64,000 nt of DNA, taken from Chromera velia (Eukaryota; Sar; Chromeraceae). Below, one piece after another: positions 22,330 through 33,368 of this stretch. The stretch's first letter is position 1. Each line of letters begins with the position of its first letter. The stretch is taken from positions 53,575 through 117,574 of the forward strand of contig JAHBMJ010001095.1 of assembly GCA_018398765.1 (NCBI GenBank), written 5' to 3'. The translations under genes and the position numbers were made by a program. The notes below the pieces were generated by a model. It had not been told where the DNA came from, did not search any database, and saw only the letters and a program-made list of their open reading frames with translations.

Positions 22330-24757
22330 ATATCCTTCCTGTCACACAGAGCGTTTGAGATTCACCAGAAAGCCCTCATTCACTCTCTTCACCCGTCTAC
22401 GCAATGTTTCATTCTCTGACCGACTCACTCCCCTCACTCACCTCAGTCTTTCATTCGCTCGCTCTTTCACTGACTCACTCACCCACTCACTCTTTCACTC
22501 ACCCACTCATTCACTCGCTCGCAACAGTCTGTCACACATCTGTGCCTGTTATACAACAAACGCGGACCGAGGGGTTCGAGCCTTGCCTCGCGGTGGGCTG
22601 CGGGTTCTGCTCTGCATGCCTTCATGTCGTCTGTGTGTAGTCCTTCTTGAGAGAGTGAGAGCGCGATTGCGTTCTCAGCTCTCTTTGTCTGTGGTTGAAT
22701 GGGCGTTCTTCGTCCGACTGATTTGGTTCGATTTGCACGTGTCGAGGCGCACTTTGAATGCTAACGATGAGGAAGGTAGGGAGGGAGGGAGGCAGACGAG
22801 TCGAGAGGGTTCCGAGGGGCAGAACAATTAATGATTTTCTGTCTGCATCGATCGAAGGGTTTGCCGAAATGGTCTTGTCTGAATGCCTAGTTCCATGTTT
22901 ACTCCTGCCTGCCTGCCTGCCTAGAGACTGATTCAGCTGCAGATGTACTTTTACCGATTGAAGGGGGTCTGGTTGCCCTTTGTCTGTTTCCATCTTGTCT
23001 GAGAAACCAGCCAAGCCGCCGAACGCAAAAACTCAAACGAACATAGAATTTACAGTGGCCTCTTTGGTTTTTGAAGATGTCGAAGTACTGCATGGTATAC
23101 GCAATTGCTTGCCAGTGGTCGCAATTGTTGCCAGTGGTAAAAATATTAAATTGATTTCTAAAATTTCTAATCAAATACTAACAATTATAGTAGAATCAAA
23201 GTGTTACTCTATCATCGAAGCAGGCTCGGAAATCAAATTAGAAGTAAATTCAAGTAATTTAGAAGTTAGAACTTGATTTTTCTGAAATTTAAGCTATTAT
23301 TTAGCTTAAAAGTCGAATCCGAATTTATTCATATAAACCTTAAATTTTTCAAATTGACTTTTTATAACTACGTCAACAGTTAAATACTAGGCTATTACTA
23401 GCACAAATAATTTATATGACAAGTTTTTTATAGGCTAGATTTTGAAAACAGTAATGATTGCATGCATTTCTGAAGTAATGATTAATTAATTACGTTAACG
23501 GCGACTTTTAAAGGAGTCTTTACCGGAGTAACGCGGAGTTTTGTTGTTAGACACTGTGAAAACTAGTTTTAAAACGTATTCCTAGACGTACTCTGTCTGA
23601 GATGAAACTAGATGAAACGTTTGACACTTTGAACGCAAATTAAAATATTATTAAACTGATAGCCTAACCAATAGCAATGCTGCATGATAATAATAAATTA
23701 TTGATGATGACAGCAAACAGACTAACTGCCAGTGCTAGTAATGATCGACGACGAAGATCATGTTGATCACTAAATATTGTATTTTTGTTTAATTTTATTT
23801 CAACAACTTTGAAAGATTTTCAAATTGATTCGGTTGTATACGGTGCATCGATGTACCTTTTCGCTTTCAAACGTCTTGAACGCGTACGTCATCTTCCTGA
23901 ATGAAAGTTTTTGACTTTTTTTATGTTTTTTTCATTCAATCGAGTCGGTAAGGCTCACCATAAATTGTTTTAATCATGATGCCGAAAGCGAGGGACGAAC
24001 TGACAAAGAGAGAGAAAGAGAGAGGAGGACAAGAGAAGGCGTATTAGAACAGAGTCAGAGACCTCGACAGAAAGAGAAAAGCTCTGCACGCCAGGATCCA
24101 CCATCTCCCCATGCAGCCGCCAAAATCGGACTTTCTTCACCACTTCTCGTTGTCTCTTTTCTGTTGATCCCGTAGTCTTGGACGTATGTTGACATGCGTT
24201 TGAACTAATTCAATCTTCCCACCTGGGTGGACCCGCGAGGCCTTGCCATCCATCACGTACAATCATCCACCCACTGATCGAGTTAGATTTCCTCACGCAA
24301 AAGCAGCAGTCGGTAATAAGAAGAAAGGAACCTTCAATCTTGGCAACTCACTGGCTTTCTTTTTTTGGCGCTTTCTTCTCTTTTGTCAGTAAGCCTTTCA
24401 TTGTTGAGGGTGTAGAGCGCCAACGCGAAAGAGGCAGGCATGTTGGAAAAAAAAAAGAATGCCAGTGGGAGACGGAAACATGAGCTCTCCGTGAAATTGA
24501 GTGACTGATGAAAAAGGGCCTCTGGAAAGTTTTCTTCCTTCTGTCTTGCTCCCTCCCATGTGAGCGTTTGAATTTGATTTCCGTCCCGTCAAATTTGTAT
24601 TCGATTGAGCAGTTTCCTTTGGATGCCCCCCGCTCATCTTTCCTTCTTTTCCTTCAGCATGAAGTCATGCTCCAACAATTCTACCTTCAGACAATTCATC
24701 CAACTGACTAATGCAGAAATTCTTTACTTTCTCTCGCTCTTGCTGTTTTTCTTGTAC

Positions 24758-24838
<81 letters not shown>

Positions 24839-24940
24839 GTGTGTGTGCGTGTCTGTGTGTGTGTGTGTATGTGGGTGGGTGTCTGTAAGTCAATATCACC
24901 TTGCGCTCAATGTCAGTGTCCTTGACTGTCTCCCCTCCAA
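22330..24940. other. Intergenic; low-complexity and AT-rich stretches
   Basis: 22400-22530 is an imperfect CACT/TCAC tetranucleotide run. 23030-23960 is AT-rich. A frame open from 22980 to 23276 gives an unusually protein-like C-terminal half, but there are no splice or start signals I trust. 24760-24870 is (TCTG)n, (TC)n and (GT)n. No gene is supported. Confidence 0.55.
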
Positions 24941-25528
24941 TCAGCGTCTCTTCTCTGACGGTCCAACTTGGACAGAGTCAACTGCCCTCATGGGTTTGCC
25001 CCCCTTTCCCGGAGGAGGGTCCAGAAGCATGTCTCCAAAGAAAGCGTCCCGCCTTCCCTTCAGAGACTTCAACGACGTGGACGACTCTACCCCCCCAAAA
25101 CTGGAGGACCGCGCCCCCAGGCCCAGGCCCCCTGTGGGCGTCCTCTTGAACCCCCCTCCTGAACTGACGGAGAGGATCGAACTTCTCTCCAGACCCGGGG
25201 GGGGGTCGGGCGGGAGCTCTGGAGGGAGATTGAAGTTCACCCTGCTGCCGGATTTCTTTCCGAGGCCCTCTTTTTTGCGGAAGCTGCTCGTGAGGGTGCC
25301 AGTGACCACGGAATCCTGCATGGATCGAGGCACTCGCGAAATGATGTACATACACAGCTGTATGCACGGAGAGACAAGTAGGGAGTGACAGAAACAATGT
25401 ATGTAGAGCACATGGACGTGACCATGCCGGTGCACTTGTTCGTGTCTACCGGAACCCCTGTTCGTGATGAGGTCCGGATTCATGCATACATCAAACATGG
25501 ACACTAAATCACTGACATGGACACTGAA

Positions 25529-25562
<34 letters not shown>

Positions 25563-25713
25563 ATGCGTGTGTGTGTGTGTGTGTGTGTGTGCGTGTGTGT
25601 GTGTGTGAGTGTGTGTGTGTGAGTGTTTGTGCAGCTGTGTGTGTGTGAGTGTGTGTGCAGCTGTGTGTGTGTGAGTGTGTGTATGTATATGTATATGTGT
25701 ATGTGTATGCGTA

Positions 25714-25753
<40 letters not shown>

Positions 25754-27296
25754 GGAGACTATCTAGCCCTACTATTTAGCCCTCACTTATTTCCTATTTT
25801 CTTTTTTCCTGTCCCACCCCACCCACACAAAATAAATGAGGGAGGGGCGGAGAAAGAGAGAGCTGTGAGCAGACACAAAGAAAAAGCCTCCGAAGAAAAA
25901 CAAATGGAAGCAGAAAGAGACCATCCACCAACCCACCCGGAAAGGCAGAGCCTCAGGATCTGGGAGTCCTGACGAATGGCCAATGTCAGACGACTGCAAG
26001 CAAAATTGAACAGAGAGAGAGGGGCAGACAGTCCGTGCACATACCGGCAGACAGACAGCGGAGGGGTCCATGAAGGTTGCAGCTTCAATAAAAAAATCAG
26101 AGAAGGAAAGGAAAGGAGAGGAAAGGCATGATTGAGACTTTCGTGTGTTAACAGATTTGTCGACACACCAAGTAAGCAGAAGGGCATGGAGTGGGGTTCT
26201 TCAATGAAGTGCCAAACGCCAGAATTAAGCAACCAAGGTGCTCCCTCCCTGCTGCTTGATGTTGCCTGCCTGCCTGCCTTCCTGCGTACTTACCAGGACT
26301 GATCCTCTGATCCTGCCGTGCACAGCCTCCACCCTCCTGCCGGGCATCTGGGGTCCTTCAGATACCGTCACGAGGGGGTTGATTGGGAGCAGGTCCGTGT
26401 CTCCACTTTCTGGGAAGAAGATGCTTCTGACTTCCCGGTCTGGAGAGGGGGGAGGGCTCTGCATCCACGCAGAAAGGCAGTCGGAGGGCAAGAAAGCATT
26501 TCGAAGCGAAGAAGTTCAACATGGAGGTTTCGTCATGACAACTGTTATCGTCATGACGAATAAAAAAGAAAGGGGATTTAAATTGAGCGGGGGACTGAGT
26601 GTAGGCGGCAGCAAAGATTACAAAGGATACAGAAAAGGGTCAGACTGCCAGTAGGGCAGACTTCCTCCCCCAGTATTTGTCTCGAAAGAAAGACAGGCAG
26701 GCAGGCAGACAGGCAAGCAAGCAAGCAGGCAGGTAGGCAGGCATGCTTGCAGACAGACAAGTGAAAAAACATGCAGGCAGGCGGACAGACCGGCAGAGAA
26801 GCAGACGGGCAGGCCGGCAGTTAGACAGGTAGGCAGGTAGGCAGGCGAGCAGGCGGGCAAATAGGCAGGCAGGCAGGCAGGCAGGCAGGCCAGCAAGCTA
26901 GCAAGCAAGCAAGCAGGCAAGCAAGCAGGCAAGCAGGCAGGCAGGCAGACAGACATGCACGTCGGCAGGCGGGCGGGCAGGCAGACAGGTAGGTAAGCAG
27001 GCAGGCAAGCAAGCAGGCAAGCAGGCAGACGGGCAGACGGACGGACAGAACCGTTCAGAGAAAGAAAGGCATGCGGAAAAAACAGCATGTAGGTAGACGG
27101 ACAGAAATGCAGGCGGGCAGAACGACCGACAGACAGGCAGCTGGACAAATAGGCCGACAGATAGACCGACTGAGCGATGCACTAACAGACGGAGAGGTAA
27201 ACAGCAAGCCAGCCGGCCAGCCTGCCAGACAGCCAGAAGGACAGACAGACAGGGAAGCAGCCGTGCAGGCAGACATACCTCAATTTGGTCGGCCAT
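24941..27296 (-). CDS. Three-exon gene of unknown function, 185 aa
   Basis: Minus-strand exons are 27279-27296 (ATG, six codons, donor GTATGT), 26294-26458 (acceptor GATGCAG, donor GTAAGT) and 24941-25315 (acceptor CATGCAG, stop). All junctions are phase 0 and the donors are near-consensus. The predicted protein starts MADQIE. It has a middle section with SIFFPESGDTDLLP and ends in a basic, Pro/Gly/Ser-rich tail (LPPELPPDPPPG, SLKSLKGRRDAFFGDMLLD, final EKRR). No known domain is recognised; it may be largely disordered. The plus strand of exon 3 is also open with weaker splice sites, so the strand is inferred from the linked exons. Intron 1 holds about 570 bp of GCAG-type repeats and intron 2 a long (GT)n tract. 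The gene is head-to-head with the C11orf65 homologue, 1.1 kb away. An additional 5' exon is possible. Confidence 0.55.
25531..25750. repeat. (GT)n microsatellite, about 220 bp
   Basis: Long GT dinucleotide tract with GTGTAT, GTGAGT and GCAGCTGTGT interruptions. It lies within intron 2 of the minus-strand gene. Confidence 0.9.
26690..27260. repeat. (GCAG)n degenerate tetranucleotide array, about 570 bp
   Basis: Imperfect repeats of GCAG with GCAA and GACA variants fill most of intron 1 of the minus-strand gene. Read on the minus strand the array stays open in all frames (LPACLPACL-type peptides), which is a composition effect and not coding. Confidence 0.9.
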
Positions 27297-28435
27297 TGCG
27301 ATTCGGAGGGGCGGTTCTCTTGGAGGGCGGGGGCCCGGACAAGAGTGGGATGCTCCTTTGATCTTTGCCTGGTCCGCCCTGTGAGTTTTCTTGTCCTCAC
27401 AGCACCACAAAGTATTTCTTGATTCTGACTGACTCATTGACGAGTAGCTTGTCTGAGCCGCTGGAGAGTTGACTTCGTACTCCTTTTGACAACAGGGGAG
27501 CAGCTGCTGACAAAGCGACAACATTCAGCAGATGCAAATCGGCCAGCTGAATGCTCGAAGGATACTCGACTGACTCAGTGGGGCGAGGGATTCAGCTCTC
27601 ACCACCACAGTTGGGTGTCAAGATGCATAGATCGACGCACAGCATGCATGTAAAATTCTTGGACCGGGAAGACGCGGTTGACAGCCCTTTTCCGTTTTAT
27701 CTTTGGGAGATTTTCAATCATGGGAGGAAAAGTCACCGGAATTGTCAGAGGCGTGTCCACAATCGTCTTCCATGATCAATAGACTGGACGGATTCAATCC
27801 AAGTGTGTAGTATAGCTTGACCAGAGTTATAGAGGATCCACGCACATAAATTCTTATAAATTAAGAGGCGGGAGTGACGTGATACACCCTGGCACTGGCT
27901 CTCTTTAATTGGGTGAGTGCCTTGTTTCTATCGGAACTGCGCGGGTCCACATGCAAGTGCGGTTTTTCTGGGGCCTCTGAAGTATATACAGCGACTTCTG
28001 AACTGCCCTCTGCGACGCCCACTCAGACCCTCGCCAAAACCGTTCGCATGCATGGCGATCCGCGCTAAAAAGGAGCGCGCGCTAAACGCGCGAAAATGCA
28101 TGTCTTTTTTTTGTTCATGCAATGCATGTGCCTTGTATATATAAGTGAACAATTCTTTCACAATTAATTGGAGCAATCGCCACTTAGATTGGAGCGGCAG
28201 TAAGCGTACCTGGCAGCTGCATCCTTGAAACCTCCTTTCTCAAGTGCCTTGCTCCAACCTCGGCTCTTGGAGGCAACACTGTCTTTTTCGACGACTCTGG
28301 CAGAGACGCCATGCAGACTTTCGTAGGATTCATGTGCACGTATATAGATTGCATGGTGGAATGAAACTTGGTGCAGTGCCAAGTGACTGAGGCTTGGGGT
28401 CGTGACTTGGACACCACAGCAGGGGAAAGCACAGG
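27297..28435. promoter_or_regulatory. Shared upstream region of two divergent genes
   Basis: About 1.1 kb between head-to-head start codons at 27296 (-) and 28436 (+). It holds an inverted GCGCG block near 28065-28105 (CGCGCGCTAAACGCGCG) and several GCATGC palindromes. No TATA box or defined element can be assigned by eye. Confidence 0.35.
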
Positions 28436-31400
28436 ATGAGTGATCCGGGTGTTCTTTCCAGAGAAAGAGAGGAAGGCGGGGAGCAAAGCCGCTCCGAATC
28501 CCCTTCGGCCTCTCCCTCTCCTGATGATCTTCAGGTCACAAATCAGGCAACCACCGATGAAGGATTTATTGTACACACCAGCACGGTCAAGAACCAAGCT
28601 CATTATGCAGCCTTCCGCATACAGAAATGTTGGGGGAACCATTGCGACCGAAAGATATTCAAAGTCCTCAGGGACGTCGTCAATTTCCGTCTGCAGGGGA
28701 ACCCCTCTCTCCTGCTGAGGTGCATCAATCCCAGAGAGGCCCACCTTCTTGACCCTGCAGCACAGTGCCACGTCCGCTTTCGTCTGGGAGGGACGGGATG
28801 GCCTCCTCAGTTGTACTACAAAATTTTTGTCCACGGGCCCTTGATTGACATCAACGCGTTTGCCCCCAGGGATTACAGGCGGTTGGTGCTTGCAAACGGG
28901 AGAGAACGGAAAGAGCAACTGCTCAGGAAATTTGACAGGTACGCTGTTGGACTGTTCTCGCATGGGCGTGCACACGCCTTTTTTCGTGTAGTCGCACAAG
29001 ACAGCAAGGGCACGCATGGATCCAACCCGTTCCCATTTTTCAAAAACCCATTACGCACTTCAGTCTTAATCCAGGACATTCATTCTTTCTCCGCATCTGT
29101 CCATGTCATATTCCTCCCCTGGCCTTCTCTGACTTCACCTCTGTTTGGTCTCCTTTCCTCCTTAGCCCACCCGGCCTGACCGGCATCCCTGAATCTGTCC
29201 CCCCAAATCCTTGCTTGTTCTACTCAAGCATTCAAATACACTCTGACACAGAGACACAGAGACAGGGACAGTCAGTCAGCAAAAGGGAACGCAAAGGGCT
29301 TTCTAGAGACTGCAGTGCAAAGCTGGGGGGCAGGGTGAAGGCCGCACTATCAAGCAGCTTTGCAGACTGCGCGAGAGTGTCAGAAGACCATCGTCGTCTC
29401 ACATGAACGTCATATCCTTCCTGCAGATACAAGACAGCTCTGGGAGCCCCCAACGACACCAACGAGGCGTTCTACAGAGAGATCGAATTCAACAGTGCGA
29501 TCGCACAGCTCAGGGTGGGTGCACACATTGCATGCATGTATGCATGAAGATGGAGAGGCAGATGGGAAGGGAAGTCAGATGCAATGCAATCAAGCGACTT
29601 TCCTGCGCACAGGCAGCCCTCCTTCGGTTTCATGACTTATGAAGTGATTTAGTCATTCGTGTGTCTGGCCGTACTTGTGCTCATTCATTCATTCGTTGAC
29701 TCAAGTTGCTTACCACCGATGCGCTGTCTGATATCTAGCTCTCGATCTGCTGCCTGTTTGTTTGTTTGTTTGTTGATTGCATGCATGCAGGATCCAGAAC
29801 TGAATCGGTATGAGCGCATTGAGAACAACGGATGGAGACCTGTCAGTCAGTCAGTCAGTCATCCAGATTGGCTGTCAACACCTCGGCTCTATTTGATACA
29901 GCAACACCCCCTCGCTCAAGTCCTTTCTCTGTTTTTCCTCCTTCATGCCGCTCCATTGCACGAGGGCAGAAGGTTGAACTCCTCTCCCTCGAGCCTTCAA
30001 AACCGCACAATGGAGGTGTCCCTCTCTCTCTCTCTCTCTCTCTCTCTTTCCGTTCCCATCATCTCTTCCTGTCCTTCTCGTCCCTTCAGGTCCCTCATCC
30101 ACTATTTCATTCACTTGAATCTCAATCCTTGCATCCATGCATGCACCCTCTCTCTGGATGCCCTAACTGCAGCTTGCCTTCAAATTCCTCGAAGAAGATT
30201 CTGTTGAGAGGGAGAGCGCACAGAAGAGCCACAAGTCAGTGCACGAGGGCAACGAGGAGGCAAAGAGGCAGATAGTCAGACAGAGAAGCAAGGAAGAATG
30301 CATGAAACGAGGAAATGTGATTGTCATCCACCGCCTCAAATGAGAGTCGAATGGATTCTCCGTGGGAAGGAATTGGGATAATTTGGAGGGGTCCAGGGGG
30401 GAGAGCGAGGAAAAGTTGGCGTTGTACGTTTGTCCGTCTAGAAAGATCAATTCTTCGCCTGAGAGAGATTCTCCCTGCGTGTTTAGACCAGACAGGTTCC
30501 ACAGTTGCGTTCTCTGCAGCCTGTTGTGTTCATCTGTTTTTGGACTGGTCTCTGCGTGCTACCACGGTTATCTGCATTAAGCGAGCGCGTAAGTTTTCGA
30601 CGCACTTGATGTGGGGAGGAAGATCAGTGATAGAGCTAGAAGGAGGAAAAGGTCGACAAGGCACTTGGATGACAGCTGTAGTGTGCCCTCGTTCGTTCAG
30701 ATGTGTCCTTCATTCTGATTGTCCATCCACTATGTCTCTTCGAAAATTCCTTTTCAGGTGTTTTCGTCACACACGCGCCCTTCGTCGGGAGGACGCAGAA
30801 ATCAAAAGAAAACAGGTCAGGAGGAGGAAGGGAGGGCGAGCCAAAGGGGAAGAACAAACATGTGATTTTGTTTTTCACTCTTGGTTCCTCCGACGCTTGG
30901 AACATCGTCAAGACAGACAGACTGAAGCTCTCCTGTCGTTTTCCAAATCCTCCTTTTTTCCTTCTTTGTGCAGAAGCGGCTTTCGTGGCTGAGAAAGCTC
31001 TTTGGAGAAGGAGGGCCCAGAAACGACCACACAGAGGACACCAAGGAGAATGCCCACGAAGAATTCCCTCAAGAATCCCCACCCCACGACGCAATGCCTC
31101 CGACAGAAAGGGGAGAAGGGCAGCCTGCGGTGATGGTGCAGAGAGAAGAGGGGAAAGAAGCAAAGCTGCCCGACCGCCCTACCACGGTTCACTCGAGCGT
31201 TCCCTCAGTGATCACAGGCAGACGATTGCAGACGGGAGAGAACCCCCCGCCCACGCCAGCCTCAGGCCGGACTGACGGGATTGTCACCGAACGCTTCACA
31301 GAGATGAGTCGGTATCCAGCAGAGACTCCCCCGAAAGAACACTCCCAGCCCCCTCCTGCAATACACATCTCCCGAAACACAGGCCCCCCTCCTTCAGGCC

Positions 31401-32590
31401 CAAGCCCCCACACCCAGCCAACATGGGCCACTGCAGCAGAGGAGGCGCATGCGAGTCTCTCGCCTCTTCTGCAGGAGGAGGGAGAGCTGCTTATCTGGGC
31501 ACAGAGACTTGACTTTGCACGGTATGCATGTGAGTGGTCTCTTCTAGGCACTTCCGCGCCCTCTGACGGATCCGGATTGCCTCTCCGTCAGAAGGGACTG
31601 TCTCACGATGGGGAAGACATGTTGCACACCCAAGAAGCACCTCAAGGACCAGAGGAAGGAAGAGTGAGCCCCAACTCCCAGAGATACGAAGACTCAGAAC
31701 ACGGAGAACCGGGGGGCACAGACGAAGATGGCTGCATGGGGGGGCGGCCCGTGCCCCTTGCAGCGCTCCACCAACCCCGCACAGGGGGCGCTCCCTCTTT
31801 GCGGTCGCTTTCCCAGGCTTCAAAAGGCCCAGCGTGTGGGGGGGACACGGGAGCAGAGCAGCCCTCCGTGTCTACACATGCCTGGGCGAGCATGAGTGGT
31901 CGCCTGCACGGACAAACCGGGGGGTCTCCTTTGAGGCTTCCCTCCGGAAATCTGCACACACAGCTGCACGGATGTGATCAAAGTCAGTTTGAAGGCATAA
32001 GGGGGTGCTTCCCTGCGGTACCCTCCTCAGTGGCCTTTGCAGGACGGCACTTGAATCGGGTCCCCGGGTTACAGCAGAGCCATTCCCCGTCTCCTTCCTC
32101 TTCTCCCAACAGAGCAAAGTCTCCCGGAGGAGGAGGGAATCGAAGTCAAGGCCCTGTGGGCACGGGGTACTACGGAGATTTCGGCCCCTCCTCACAAGCG
32201 TATACTGAGGGAGTGATCTTAGGGGGGGCAGCAGCAGTCCCCCCGCTTTACGTTCCCTTCAAGAGCAACTCCCCTCCTCCACACGGATCCCCTCCGTCAA
32301 GGGCAACCTCGCTTGCCCCCTCCGCCGCTCCTTCAATGAATCGGCAGAGCTTCAGCACAGTAGGAGAGGGAGGGGGGTCTCCTGCGCTGGCCGCACTCCA
32401 CGCCCACGTGCGACTGCCCCCTCCTGGCCTGCCGGTTGCGATTTCTTCTTCGCCCTCCTCAACAGGAAGGCAACAGACGAAGAGGGGAGTGTCTTTCAGG
32501 GTGACGGAAGGGTTGACTCCGGGAGAAATGGCGGAAGAAGGACATTTGTCCTTGGGCCCCCTGCCTATGCCAGAAAAGGAAAGAAACTGA
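28436..32590 (+). CDS. C11orf65/MFI-like protein with IQ-like helix, long disordered tail
   Basis: Six exons with fully consistent phases: 28436-28938, 29427-29514, 29791-29841, 30173-30234, 30758-30815, 30974-32590 (792 aa). Residues about 60-300 carry the conserved core of the animal C11orf65 (MFI) family: an IQ-like AAFRIQKCW helix, then NFRLQGNPSLLLRCINPREA, VRFRLGG, YYKIFVHGPLID, and further on NNGWRP followed by a Lys/Arg-rich segment. The animal protein has been linked to mitochondrial fission control; whether this applies here is unknown. The last exon adds about 510 residues of Pro/Ser/Gly-rich sequence with no recognised domain, so the protein is far longer than the animal form (about 300 aa). 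Start choice: the first ATG in a frame that fits the family N-terminus. Confidence 0.8.
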
Positions 32591-33368
32591 AGGCCAGAAA
32601 AGGAAAGAAACTAAAATACTCAGTAATAATTCTCATTTTATTAGTTAATATACCTTAATTGCTTTGTTACAAAACGAGTGAGGCATACTTTCAGAACTTT
32701 CTACATGAAACAATCAATCGCATCTTTACCATTCATAGGGGTCACTTCTAGTAGATCGGTGACGGTGGTCCTTTTTGCGGTGGTTCACCTAATTAAGGCA
32801 CCAATTAAATCACTATGACTATATACTAATTTCAGAAATTAAAAAAAAAGTAAAAAAAACTCTTACCTCTAGACGACGTAGACTCTACATGAGTTTACAA
32901 GATTATAGCTTCAATTAAAAAGTATTAGAATCATTGTAGTAGTAGAATAGAAGTCACAATTATGATACAATACTCAGCTAGCTAGTATTATGCTTCTCTT
33001 GATACGTATCCATATGAGCAGAATCCATAGAAAGCAGCCAGCGAAGCCTCCCTGTATCAAGAAAGAAATTACAAAGCAGGGGAGGGTTTTGAAAAAGGGA
33101 AGCCTGGTGCTGGGGTGCCGTGTAAAGCAAATTTTGGTAAAGTATAGGCAAGGACGGGGCTGGCACTATAAAGTAGCTTGGCATGGGTGACAGACTACGT
33201 CTCATGAATCAGCATCATTCATGTGTAAACATGCTGCTCCGGAAGTAGAAAAGTTTGAAAAGAAGCATCCTGGTTTGAATTAAGTATAAATTAAAGTGAA
33301 CTGCTGGTATAAAGAACCAAACTGCCTCGATCGTGCGTTGCCGCCGAACGCTAGACGCCTATTTATAG
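32591..33368. other. Intergenic, AT-rich
   Basis: AT-rich sequence after the C11orf65 homologue with a poly-A run near 32838-32860. I see no gene. The right edge is the 5' flank of the reverse transcriptase frame, whose nearest in-frame stop is TAG at 33366-33368. Confidence 0.5.

Noticed and set aside
22563-22600. GGTTCGAGCC as a tRNA B box
   Set aside because: No A box or acceptor-stem pairing at a suitable distance upstream.
26618-27524. Long minus-strand frames of CLPACLPA-type repeats
   Set aside because: They come from the (GCAG)n array, which is open in every frame. The real gene on this strand splices over it.
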